Shown here: positions 15,822 through 23,249 of the stretch, piece after piece
Numbering within the stretch: position 1 is the stretch's first letter
How the letters are laid out: each line of letters starts with the position of its first letter
Assembly: GCA_902826945.1 (NCBI GenBank)
Contig: CADEGS010000021.1
Location: 1-29,531 of the forward strand
Direction of reading: 5' to 3'
DNA length: 29,531 nucleotides
DNA from: an uncultured bacterium
Lineage (GTDB): Bacteria; Planctomycetota; UBA1135; GCA-002686595
The notes under the pieces: generated by a model
What the model saw: only the letters and a program-made list of their open reading frames with translations
Told to the model about the DNA's origin: nothing
The model's database searches: none
Position numbers and translations under genes: made by a program

Positions 15822-15827
15822 AGCCTA
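15822..15827 (-). promoter_or_regulatory. Putative -10 element TAGGCT, leaderless-type spacing
   Basis: TAGGCT on the minus strand ends 8 bases before ATG 15813. No Shine-Dalgarno sequence lies between. It is one half of a divergent pair with TAGGGT at 15902-15907, so both beta-sandwich genes may be expressed from this 101-bp region. Confidence 0.45.
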
Positions 15828-15901
15828 GCACGGGCGGCGGCGGACGGAGCCGCGGGCACGCGTTCGGCGGAGCGGGCGGCTCCGGCTTCGCCCGAGGGGG
15901 G

Positions 15902-15907
15902 TAGGGT
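15902..15907 (+). promoter_or_regulatory. Putative -10 element TAGGGT, leaderless-type spacing
   Basis: TAGGGT ends 7 bases before ATG 15915, with no Shine-Dalgarno sequence between. A GTG at 15906 overlaps the hexamer and is rejected as the start on this ground. No clear -35 box was found. Confidence 0.45.
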
Positions 15908-15914
15908 GGTGCCC

Positions 15915-18131
15915 ATGCGGACGCTCGGCTCGCGCGCGGCGGTGACCATCGGGCTGGCGCTGATCGCCTGGCTCGCGAGCCGCGCGCTCTCGGCGCCCGC
16001 GTCGATGCGCGGAGCCGATGTGCCTGCGCCCATCTCCTCTGCGGCGCACGCGGGCTCCTCGTCACGAACGCCGATCGCGGCGGATCCGCCCACGAGCGTC
16101 GCCAGCGACGACGCGCCGTCGACGCTCGCGTGCGCCGAGCTCGCGGGCTCGCGCACGCCGCTCGCATCGCCGGCCGTGGACGACCTGCTCGACACGACGC
16201 CGGTCGAGGTCGTGGTCCGGACGAGCGCCGTCGCGACGCCCGGCGGCCCGTTCCCTCCGCTGCCCGCGCGCGCTCGCATCCAGGTCGGCGTCGCGCGCCG
16301 CGAGCACGGGCTGCACCCCGCCGAGCGCGGCGTCCCGAGCACGGAGCTCTCCGTCGACCTGCCCGGAAGGCAGACGCTGACGCTCGACGTGCCGCGCGCC
16401 TGGCTCGCGAGCCCCGAGCGGATCTCGCTCTGGGGACGCTCGCTCGAGCCCTGGACGACCGGTCGCCACGCCTTCGCCGACCTGCGCGGCGGCGCGACGC
16501 CTGCGCCCCTCGAGCTGCGCGTCGAGCAGGGCGCACGCGTTTCCGGCCGCGTGCTCGACGCGCGCGGCGCTCCCGTCGCCGGCGCATGGATGGAGCTCCT
16601 GAGCGGCGCGCGTCCGGGCCTGGTCGCCGCGGCGGCGGAGAGGCTCGGGCTCGCGCACGGCCTGCAAGTCGTCGCGAGTGGCCGGAGCGACGAGCGCGGC
16701 GCGTTCGAGCTCGGCGCGTCGCGCTGGCCCGGCTCCGGCGGCCTGCACGTTCTCGCGCGCGCGGGCGGCTTCGGGAGCGCGCTCGCCTCCGGTCTCGCGC
16801 TCGCCGCCGAGCCCGAGCCGCTCGTGCTCGTGCTGCGCGGCGAGGGCACGTTGCAGGGCGTGCTGCTCGATCCCGGCGGTACGCCCGTCCCCGACCGCAG
16901 GCTCGTCGCGCTGCCGGCGGGCCAGGAAGGCCTGCCCGCCCACGAGCGCCGGGCGCGCGAGTGGTCCGGCGGGCTCGCGGCGAGCGAGGTGCGCACGGAC
17001 GAGGAAGGCCGCTTCGCCTTCGCCGGTCTCGTGCCGGGGCGCTACGACCTGCGCGGACCGTCGAGCGAGGGAACCGCCTTGCTCGCGCCCTCCGTGGAGA
17101 CCGGCGCGTGCGACCTGCGCCTGGTGACGAGCGCGACGCGGCTCGTCGTGGACGTGCTCGACGAGCGCGGCGCGCCGGTCGTGCTCGATCGCTGGGGGGT
17201 GCTCGAGCGCTGGCGACGCCGCGGGCCGCTCGTCGTCTGCCGGCCCGACGGGGAGCGGGACGGCCGCCCGCTCCCCGCGCTCGTCGCCGAGCGGGTCGAG
17301 GAGAACCGCGCGGTCTTCACGCTCGCGCGCGGGACGGGCTACACCCTGTCGCTGCTCTCGCCCGACCATCCGCTCCTGGAGGAGCCGGTGGCGCTGGAGG
17401 AGGGCGCGTGGACCGTGCGCCGCACGCTGCGGCTCTCCGCCGCCACGGCGCCGGCCGAGCTCGCGCTGCGCGTGACGCTCGAGGACGGGAGCAAGAGCCG
17501 GCTTCGGCCGCGCGTCGAGGTGCGCACCGCGGGCGGCCAGCTCCTCGACGAGGAGTTCGTCGCGCTCGGCGCGGAGCTCCTCGTCGCGCTCCCCCCGGGA
17601 CGCTACGCCGTGCGCGTCGAGCCGTCGTTCGGGCCGCCCGACGACTGCCTGCTCGCGAGCGCGGACGAGCCGAGCGCGGGGTCCGCGCAGGTGGCCCTCC
17701 TGCGCGCGCAGCCGGCCTGCGCGACGGTCGAGCTCGCCGCCGGCGAGCGACGCGAGCTGTCGATCGCGCTGCCGCCGGCGGGCGTCGTGCACGCGACCCT
17801 CGCGGGCCTGCCCGAGCGCGCCCTGCTCGATCCCGCCGCCGAGACCATGGCCCGCGCGGGCTGGGGCGAGGTGTGGCAGGAGGATGCGGGGACCGCCTTC
17901 GGCCTGGTCGTCCACCTGCGCACGGCGAGCGGCGTCGAGCTCGCTCCGGAGGACGTGCTGCTCTTCTCGTGGACGCTCGCGTGCCGGCGCGGCGACGCGC
18001 CGTCGCTGTGGCTCGACGCGCTCGCGCCGGGCGACTACGAGCTCGTCGTGCGCGTGGCCGAGCGCGGCGAGCGCCGCGCCGCCGTGCAGGTGCGCGCGGG
18101 CGAGACGAGCGAGCTCACGCTGCGCTTCTGA
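15915..18131 (+). CDS. Signal-anchored modular beta-sandwich protein, paralog B
   Basis: This protein has 738 residues. An N-terminal hydrophobic segment (AAVTIGLALIAWLASRALS) acts as signal or anchor, and a Ser/Ala/Pro-rich linker follows to about residue 90. Several beta-sandwich modules come next. Recognisable units include VSGRVLDARGAPVAGAWMELL, LQGVLLDPGGTPVPDRRLVAL with RTDEEGRFAFAGLVPGRYDL, and a last unit LDALAPGDYELVVRVAERGERRAAVQVRAGETSEL. These are CarboxypepD_reg-like/Cna-B-like folds; no catalytic motif is seen. It has the same architecture as the genes at 13885 and 20304 but less obvious sequence identity. It is divergent from paralog A and convergent with the Gly-rich beta-helix gene, from which it is separated by a perfect 17-bp hairpin. 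An outer-envelope structural or carbohydrate-binding role is inferred. Confidence 0.8.
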   Translation: MRTLGSRAAVTIGLALIAWLASRALSAPASMRGADVPAPISSAAHAGSSSRTPIAADPPTSVASDDAPSTLACAELAGSRTPLASPAVDDLLDTTPVEVVVRTSAVATPGGPFPPLPARARIQVGVARREHGLHPAERGVPSTELSVDLPGRQTLTLDVPRAWLASPERISLWGRSLEPWTTGRHAFADLRGGATPAPLELRVEQGARVSGRVLDARGAPVAGAWMELLSGARPGLVAAAAERLGLAHGLQVVASGRSDERGAFELGASRWPGSGGLHVLARAGGFGSALASGLALAAEPEPLVLVLRGEGTLQGVLLDPGGTPVPDRRLVALPAGQEGLPAHERRAREWSGGLAASEVRTDEEGRFAFAGLVPGRYDLRGPSSEGTALLAPSVETGACDLRLVTSATRLVVDVLDERGAPVVLDRWGVLERWRRRGPLVVCRPDGERDGRPLPALVAERVEENRAVFTLARGTGYTLSLLSPDHPLLEEPVALEEGAWTVRRTLRLSAATAPAELALRVTLEDGSKSRLRPRVEVRTAGGQLLDEEFVALGAELLVALPPGRYAVRVEPSFGPPDDCLLASADEPSAGSAQVALLRAQPACATVELAAGERRELSIALPPAGVVHATLAGLPERALLDPAAETMARAGWGEVWQEDAGTAFGLVVHLRTASGVELAPEDVLLFSWTLACRRGDAPSLWLDALAPGDYELVVRVAERGERRAAVQVRAGETSELTLRF

Positions 18132-18149
18132 TCCGCGCAGGCGACGAAG

Positions 18150-18187
18150 CGGCGGGGCGCGCGGTCCCGCGACCGCGCGCCCCGCCG
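18150..18187. terminator. Perfect 17-bp bidirectional terminator hairpin
   Basis: Bases 18150-18166 and 18171-18187 are perfect inverted complements around a CCGC loop. The hairpin sits between two convergent stops (18131 plus, 18211 minus) and can serve both strands. There is no T-tract on either side. Confidence 0.8.
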
Positions 18188-18210
18188 GCTGCCGTCCCTC
18201 GCGGCGCGCG

Positions 18211-19998
18211 CTACGGGCCGACCAGGAGGTCGACGCCCTGCGTCAGCGTCCAGCGCTGCGACGCGAAGTCGAACAGCACGCCCTGCAGGTGCAGCGTCAG
18301 GCCGACGAGCTCGCTCGAGCTCGGGGGGAACGCGAGGTCGAACACCGTCGGCTGGCCGGGGCCCTGCCAGGGGGCCCCGCCGAGCGCGAGCGGCGGCAGC
18401 GTGACGAGGTCGACGAGCAGCGCGGCCGGCGCGCCGAGCTCCATGCCGTGGCCGGGGAGCAGCGTCCCGCACGGGCTCGGATCGGGATACGCCGCGACGA
18501 GCAGGTAGGGAATCGAGCCCGGGAGCTGCGTGCCGAAGGGGTTGTCGAGCGCGAGCGACACGGTCACGCCGGGCGCGGGCAGGCCCGCGGTCACGACCAG
18601 GCTGCCCGCGGCGTTCGTGCCGCAGCCCGCGTCGAGCACCCAGCCCTGCGCCACCTCCGCCGCGCCGATGTCCATCATCGGCGTGCCGCCGAAGCCGGTG
18701 TCGGAGACGAGCGGGTGCTCGAAGGCGCGCGGGCGGCCGAGGAGGTCGAGCGCGCTCCACGCGGGGAGCTGCGTGCGGTCGCCCGCGTCGATGCAGGGCG
18801 AGCCGGGAAAGAGCGACAGGTCGGCGGCGAGCAGCGGGTCCTGCGCGAGGTTGCCGGGCCCGCTCGCTCCGCCCTGCACGGTGCAGAAGCTCGCCGCGAC
18901 CTGCACCAGCGCCGGGACGTCGTTCGACCACACGATCGAGCTCGCGAGCGCGGTGTCCGCGCCGCCCGCGTCGTGGATCGCGCCGCCGGTGCCCGTGCCC
19001 GCCGCGCTCCCGTTCGCGCCGACGGGGCCGTTCGCGCCGCCGATCCCGCCGGGACCGCCGGAGCCCCCGGCGCCGGGGAAGCCCAGGTGGCCCGCGACGA
19101 GCGTGCAGCCGACGACGGTCGGCGTGCAGGTGCTCGTGGCGTAGAGCGCCGCCCCGTCGCCGCCGCGGCCGGCCGCGCCGCCGCGCCCGCCGCGCCCGCC
19201 GTCGCCGAGCCAGCCGAAGAGCGCGTCGAGCAGGCCCTGGCCGCCGCGGCCGCCGGTGCCGCCGGCGCCGCCCTGGCCGCTCGCGTTCCCGACGAAGGCC
19301 GAGCTCACGATCGCGGGCGCGCTCGTGCCCTCCATGTAGATCGCGCCGCCGAAGCCGCCGTGGCCGCCCGCGCCGCCGGTGCCGCCGGTCTTGCCGTCGG
19401 GCGAGAACAGCGTGCCGATCGCGCCCGTGGCGCCGGCGCCGCCCTGCCCGCCGCGGCCGGCGACGTTGGACTCGAAGCGGCAGCGCTCGATGCGCGGGCT
19501 CGAGCTCACGAGGTACAGCGCGCCGCCGTGGCCGCCGCGGTGGCCCGCCTGCCCGCCGCCGCCATCGGTGCCCGCGTCCGCGCGGCAGTTGCGGAACACG
19601 CAGTTCCGGATCCAGGGCGAGGCGTTCAGCATCAGGATCGCTCCGCCGCCGTCGCCGGCGGTGCCGCCGCCGAACGGCGCCTGGCCGCGCTCGATCGTGA
19701 AGCCCTCGAGGCGCGTGCTCGCGTCCTCGCCGCCGTCGAACCAGATCGCGCGGTTCGCGAAGTGCGCGTCGATCGTCGTGACGGCGGGTCCGCCGCTGCT
19801 CACGAGCGCGATCTTCTTGCCGGAGAAATGGATCAGCGTCTCGGAGTAGACGCCGGGCGCGACGAGCACGGTGTCGCCGTCCACCGCCGCCTGCACCGCG
19901 GCCTGGATCGTGGCGTACTGGGCGGGGACGTGACGCGTGGTCTGGGCGCCGAGCGGCGCGCACAGGAGCGCGCCGGCGAGGAGGAGGGAGGGACGCAT
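18211..19998 (-). CDS. Secreted beta-helix protein with PGRS-like Gly-rich loops and clade-type C-terminal domain
   Basis: The 595-residue protein has a signal peptide (1-18, ending PLGA). The beta-helix opening AQYATIQAAVQAAVDGDTVLVAPGVYSE (within 26-53) follows. Five helix repeats come next, with pattern G-G-A-[IL]-Y/L-x6-P-x-[IV]-x2-C-x-F-x2-N, at about 118, 158, 218, 283 and 338. Between them lie Gly-rich loops (146-159, 181-219, 241-256, 265-282, 309-339) made of GG-x and GGA-GG-x units, like PGRS sequence. Residues 388-450 carry the usual end of such helices (FPGSPCIDAGD, MMDIGAAEVA). Residues 452-595 form a separate beta-sandwich ending LVGLTLHLQGVL then LTQGVDLLVGP, seen in exported proteins of this lineage. 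GAAGGA 9 bases before the ATG fixes the start. Surface location is likely; substrate unknown. Confidence 0.85.
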   Translation of the reverse strand: MRPSLLLAGALLCAPLGAQTTRHVPAQYATIQAAVQAAVDGDTVLVAPGVYSETLIHFSGKKIALVSSGGPAVTTIDAHFANRAIWFDGGEDASTRLEGFTIERGQAPFGGGTAGDGGGAILMLNASPWIRNCVFRNCRADAGTDGGGGQAGHRGGHGGALYLVSSSPRIERCRFESNVAGRGGQGGAGATGAIGTLFSPDGKTGGTGGAGGHGGFGGAIYMEGTSAPAIVSSAFVGNASGQGGAGGTGGRGGQGLLDALFGWLGDGGRGGRGGAAGRGGDGAALYATSTCTPTVVGCTLVAGHLGFPGAGGSGGPGGIGGANGPVGANGSAAGTGTGGAIHDAGGADTALASSIVWSNDVPALVQVAASFCTVQGGASGPGNLAQDPLLAADLSLFPGSPCIDAGDRTQLPAWSALDLLGRPRAFEHPLVSDTGFGGTPMMDIGAAEVAQGWVLDAGCGTNAAGSLVVTAGLPAPGVTVSLALDNPFGTQLPGSIPYLLVAAYPDPSPCGTLLPGHGMELGAPAALLVDLVTLPPLALGGAPWQGPGQPTVFDLAFPPSSSELVGLTLHLQGVLFDFASQRWTLTQGVDLLVGP

Positions 19999-20303
19999 GG
20001 CCTGGATTCCTTCGTGAGGGTGCGGGAGCGCGGAGCCCGGGGGCTCCGCCCGATGCCAGGCCAAGCGACGGCGCCGCGGGCGGACGCCAAGAAAAACGGG
20101 GTGACGGGAGCGGCCTACCAGGGCGCCCGTGGCGGGGATGGCCGGGGTTCCCGCCCCGAGGCGGCTGGCGGGCCGCGCCCGCACCGTTCCGCCCGGCCGA
20201 AAGGGCAGCGCTCGGCCAGGGGGCCCGAGCCGCCCCGCCGAGCCCACGCCCCTGACCGCGGCGCTCAGCCCGTGCGGACCTCCGGGAGTCGGAGCGAGAG
20301 CCC
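19999..20303. other. 305-bp intergenic region with no supported gene
   Basis: This region lies between two minus-strand genes. Near 20015-20022 is the GAAGGA ribosome binding region of the Gly-rich beta-helix gene. The rest, 20030-20303, is GC-rich with several short imperfect inverted repeats but no strong hairpin. An AAGAAAAACGGGG stretch at 20089-20101 is the only A-rich run and may mark a promoter region. I see no coding content. Confidence 0.4.
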
Positions 20304-22466
20304 CTAGCGCTCCCCGAGCACGAGCTCCTTCGACTGGCCGGCGACGAGCGTCGTGCTCGCCACGAGCTTCCCGAGGAGCGTCTCGATCGTGCAGTGGCCC
20401 GCGGGGAGCACGAGGTCCACCGGCGTGCTGCCGACGTTGCCGATCCAGGCGGTGCAGTCGTCCACGCGCGCCCGGAGGCTGCCTTCGGGCGCGGTCTTCG
20501 CCCGCAGGCGCAGCCGCGCGCCGGGCTGCAGCTCGATGGAGAGCGGCGGCGGGGGTGCACCGGCTTGCACCTCGACTTGGACCGTTCGCCCACAGCGGCC
20601 GTCCTCGAGCAGGACGGCGAGGCCGTAGCGCCCCGGCGACGCATGCTCGAAACGGAAGGAGCCGTCGGCCTTGACTCGGACGCAGGAGGTCGAGAATCCC
20701 TCGCGCGGGGAGATCCACGCGGTGCCCGCCGCTCCCTCCGCGCCGATGACCGAGCCCTCGATCGCGACGCCGCTCGGCAGCACGATGCGCAGGCCATCGG
20801 TCCCGGCGGCCACGTCGGGGAGGCTCGTGGATCCCGAGGGTCCTGTCCCGGACGCCAGGAGCTGGTACCGCCCGGGCAGGAGCGGACCGAGCGCGAACTC
20901 GCCCTTGCGGTTCGTGCCGATGTTCGCGTCCATCGGGCCGATGGCGAAGACGACTCCCTGGGCCGCGTTCCCGGCCTCGTCCTCGAGGCGGCCGCGGATC
21001 CACAGGCCCGCGCCCGGCGCGCGCAGCACGACGCGCTTCTCCCGCTCGCCGCCGAGGATCTCGACGCGCTCGGGCGGCAGCCCCGCGCTCAGCTCGTTCT
21101 GCGGCGCGAGGCCGACGTCCCATGTTCCCGGCCCGATCCCGGGGAGCGCGAAGGCGCCGTCCTTGTCGGACGTCGCGACGGCGACCGGCTGCGTGCCTGC
21201 CAACAGGCGACCGACGTCGGGCTCGTCGGGTAACGCGGCGTAGGCCCAGACGACCTGTCCCTCGACCGGCTTGCCGTCCGGATCGAGGACGCGCCCCGCG
21301 ATCGTGCAGCTCCCGAGCGTCCACACGACCTGGCGCTCCTCGCCGGCCGCCATCGTCAGCGGGGGCGCGAACCCCGTGCGCCGCACGCCCTCGACGAGCA
21401 CCGCGGGCACGAGCGAGCGGTCCGTCGGGGGCTCGAGCCAGGCCAGGCCGCTCTCGTCCGTGGGAGACCGCGCGGCGACCTGCTCGTCGCCGAGCTCGAA
21501 GCCCTGGACCAGGCCGCTCGTGTCGAGCAGGAGCTCGGCCTCGGCGCCCGCGAGCGCGCGACCGTCCGCGCCTCGCACCAGGGCGCGCAGGCGCGCGAGC
21601 GGCCGGAGTCGCACGAGCGCCGCCGTGCTCTCCGTCTCGTTCCCCGGACCGACGCGCACGCCCGCGCTCTGGTGGCCGCTCGCGGAGATGCTCGCGTCGA
21701 ACCGCTGCCCCGCGGGCGCCGATCCCTGGAGGAGGCCGCGCCCGTCGCTCGCGCGCTCGCTCCACTCGCGCCTCAACGACGGCGGAACGACGATCAGGCC
21801 CCGGAGCCAGGACTCGTCGGGAAAGGCGAGCGTCGCCCCCGCGATCGGCTCCTCCGTGATCGCGTCGATGACGCGGCAGACGAACGCGACGCGCGCCTCG
21901 GTGGAGACGTGGAAGACGAGCTTTCGCTCCTCCCCGGCGGCGAGGTCGAGCACGAGCTGGCCCTCGTCGGCCGCGGGCGGCGCGGAGCCCAGCGGACAGA
22001 CGACGCGATACGAGCCGGGACGGAACCGCAGGACCGTCCGTCCGTCGGTGCCGGTGTGGAAGGCCGACTCGTGCGTTCCCCAGACGGGATCCATGCCCCA
22101 CTCGATCGCCTTGCCTCCGGGATGCTCGAACGCGAGGAAGCGCCGGTATGGGACGGGGTGCTCGTCCTCCGCGGAGAGGACGAGGACCTCGATCGTTCCG
22201 TCCACGGCCCTGGCCCTGCTGCGCCGATTCGCCTTCTCCGCCTTCGGGTCGCGCGGCGCCGCCGCGGGCTCGTCCGCCGCGGTCTGCGCGACGCGGGCCG
22301 GCGCGTCGGCGGTGCCGGCCAGCACGGCGGGAGCCGAGGAGGGCTCGTCCGCGGGCGACGCCGGAGCCGCGGCCTCGTGCGTGCCGGCGCTCCCGCGGAG
22401 CAACCACAGCGCGAGTCCCCCTCCTGCGATCGCCACGGCGAGCACGGCGAGCAGCCGCGGGCGCAT
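20304..22466 (-). CDS. Signal-anchored modular beta-sandwich protein, paralog C
   Basis: This 720-residue protein has an N-terminal membrane segment (LLAVLAVAIAGGGLALWLL, 5-23), an Ala/Pro/Asp-rich linker to about 85, then repeated beta-sandwich modules. It aligns with paralog A (13885-15813). The VVWTLG strand followed by [IV]-[AE]-G-[RV]-V is shared. So are a SFRFEHASPGRYGLAVLLEDG unit and a final ELQPGARLRLRAK unit ending in a DLVLPAGHCTIE strand. Several modules read like CarboxypepD_reg, for example GRVLDPDGKPVEGQVVWA. Paired Cys in the C-terminal part could form disulfides outside the cell. No enzyme motif is seen. TATCCT lies 7 bases before ATG 22466 and no Shine-Dalgarno sequence is present, so the transcript may be leaderless. 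Confidence 0.8.
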   Translation of the reverse strand: MRPRLLAVLAVAIAGGGLALWLLRGSAGTHEAAAPASPADEPSSAPAVLAGTADAPARVAQTAADEPAAAPRDPKAEKANRRSRARAVDGTIEVLVLSAEDEHPVPYRRFLAFEHPGGKAIEWGMDPVWGTHESAFHTGTDGRTVLRFRPGSYRVVCPLGSAPPAADEGQLVLDLAAGEERKLVFHVSTEARVAFVCRVIDAITEEPIAGATLAFPDESWLRGLIVVPPSLRREWSERASDGRGLLQGSAPAGQRFDASISASGHQSAGVRVGPGNETESTAALVRLRPLARLRALVRGADGRALAGAEAELLLDTSGLVQGFELGDEQVAARSPTDESGLAWLEPPTDRSLVPAVLVEGVRRTGFAPPLTMAAGEERQVVWTLGSCTIAGRVLDPDGKPVEGQVVWAYAALPDEPDVGRLLAGTQPVAVATSDKDGAFALPGIGPGTWDVGLAPQNELSAGLPPERVEILGGEREKRVVLRAPGAGLWIRGRLEDEAGNAAQGVVFAIGPMDANIGTNRKGEFALGPLLPGRYQLLASGTGPSGSTSLPDVAAGTDGLRIVLPSGVAIEGSVIGAEGAAGTAWISPREGFSTSCVRVKADGSFRFEHASPGRYGLAVLLEDGRCGRTVQVEVQAGAPPPPLSIELQPGARLRLRAKTAPEGSLRARVDDCTAWIGNVGSTPVDLVLPAGHCTIETLLGKLVASTTLVAGQSKELVLGER

Positions 22467-22473
22467 GGCGATC

Positions 22474-22479
22474 AGGATA
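22474..22479 (-). promoter_or_regulatory. Putative -10 element TATCCT, leaderless-type spacing
   Basis: TATCCT (minus strand) ends 7 bases before ATG 22466. Just upstream, GCCCCG (22480-22485) and CGGGGC (22495-22500) form a 6-bp dyad with a 9-base spacer abutting the hexamer, a possible operator. Confidence 0.45.
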
Positions 22480-22566
22480 GCCCCGTCCCTCGGCCGGGGC
22501 GGAGCGGACCGCCGGAGACGCCCGATCCGCGACGAAGGCGCGCGGAGTCGACGCGGGCCAGCACGC

Positions 22567-23169
22567 TCAGCGGCCGCTTCCGTCCCCGTCGCGGACGGGC
22601 GCGGACGCCGGATGCGCCGGCGGCGGCTCACTCGCCTCCGCACCCGCCGCCGCGAGCGCGTCCTGCCAGCGGGCGCGCTCGCGCGCGTCGAGCGTGCCGG
22701 TGGCGGAGCGCAGCAGGCGGGCGTCGGGGTCGAGGAGCAGCGCGAGCGGGACGCGCGCCAGGCGCTCCTCCCAGGCGGGCGTGAGCGCGGCGGCGTGGAG
22801 CAGGCGGCCGCCTGCGAGGCCGTGGCGCGCGAGGAAGCCGCGCGCGGGGGCGTCGTCGTCGCGCGTGAGGAGCATGAGCTCGAAGGGCGTGCGCTCGTCG
22901 GGCGTGCCGTCCGGGGCGACGAAGGGCTCGAGCAGCGCGCGCCAGCTCTCGGCCGCGTCGTCGCAGCGGCCGCAGGAGGTCGAGAAGGCGAGGAGCAGCG
23001 CGGGCCGGCCGGCGGGACGCCAGGCCAGCGGGCGCGCGGCCTCGTAGCAGGCGAGCGTCTCGAGCGGGGCGTCCGTCGAGGCGCCGTGGATGGGCCCGCG
23101 CGCGCCGCGCCAGCCGCCGCTCGCGACGAGCGCCAGGCCGAGGCCCAGCGCCAGCGCGAGCAGCAGCAC
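22567..23169 (-). CDS. Membrane-tethered thioredoxin-like protein
   Basis: The protein has 200 residues from GTG 23169. An N-terminal hydrophobic helix (LLLALALGLGLALVASGG) anchors or exports it. The thioredoxin-like domain shows ALLLAFSTSCGRCDDAAESW, with the redox pair Cys66-x-x-Cys69 at the start of the first long helix. It also has a V-Pro141 cis-proline followed by LALLLDPDARLLRSATG, as in TlpA/ResA-type proteins. An acidic, Pro-rich tail follows. It may keep extracytoplasmic thiols reduced or help disulfide formation in neighbouring Cys-containing exported proteins, which is inference. The frame stays open to a CTG at 23253 that overlaps the FG-GAP stop (CTGA). Starting there would add 28 residues with two Arg before the helix, a better topology signal, so the true start is uncertain. 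Confidence 0.78.
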   Translation of the reverse strand: MLLLALALGLGLALVASGGWRGARGPIHGASTDAPLETLACYEAARPLAWRPAGRPALLLAFSTSCGRCDDAAESWRALLEPFVAPDGTPDERTPFELMLLTRDDDAPARGFLARHGLAGGRLLHAAALTPAWEERLARVPLALLLDPDARLLRSATGTLDARERARWQDALAAAGAEASEPPPAHPASAPVRDGDGSGR

Positions 23170-23249
23170 GGGCCGGCGCGCGGGGTGCGCGCGCGCGTCG
23201 CGGGCGACCGGGGGGTCGCCCGCGCGCGCGTCGAGGGGCGCGGGCTCGC

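Noticed and set aside
19000..19700. Short repeated GC-rich units resembling a CRISPR or tandem-repeat array
   Set aside because: The repeats are codons for GGx loops inside the beta-helix gene; unit length and sequence vary and no spacer structure exists.
19999..22407. The Gly-rich beta-helix frame stays open far upstream, suggesting a 1398-residue protein
   Set aside because: The upstream part is antisense-like Arg/Ala/Gly sequence overlapping paralog C in another frame. A signal peptide and ribosome binding site place the start at 19998.
13885..22466. Carboxypeptidases or TonB-dependent receptors from the repeated regulatory-like modules
   Set aside because: No zinc peptidase motif, plug or outer-membrane barrel is present; only the beta-sandwich modules are seen.
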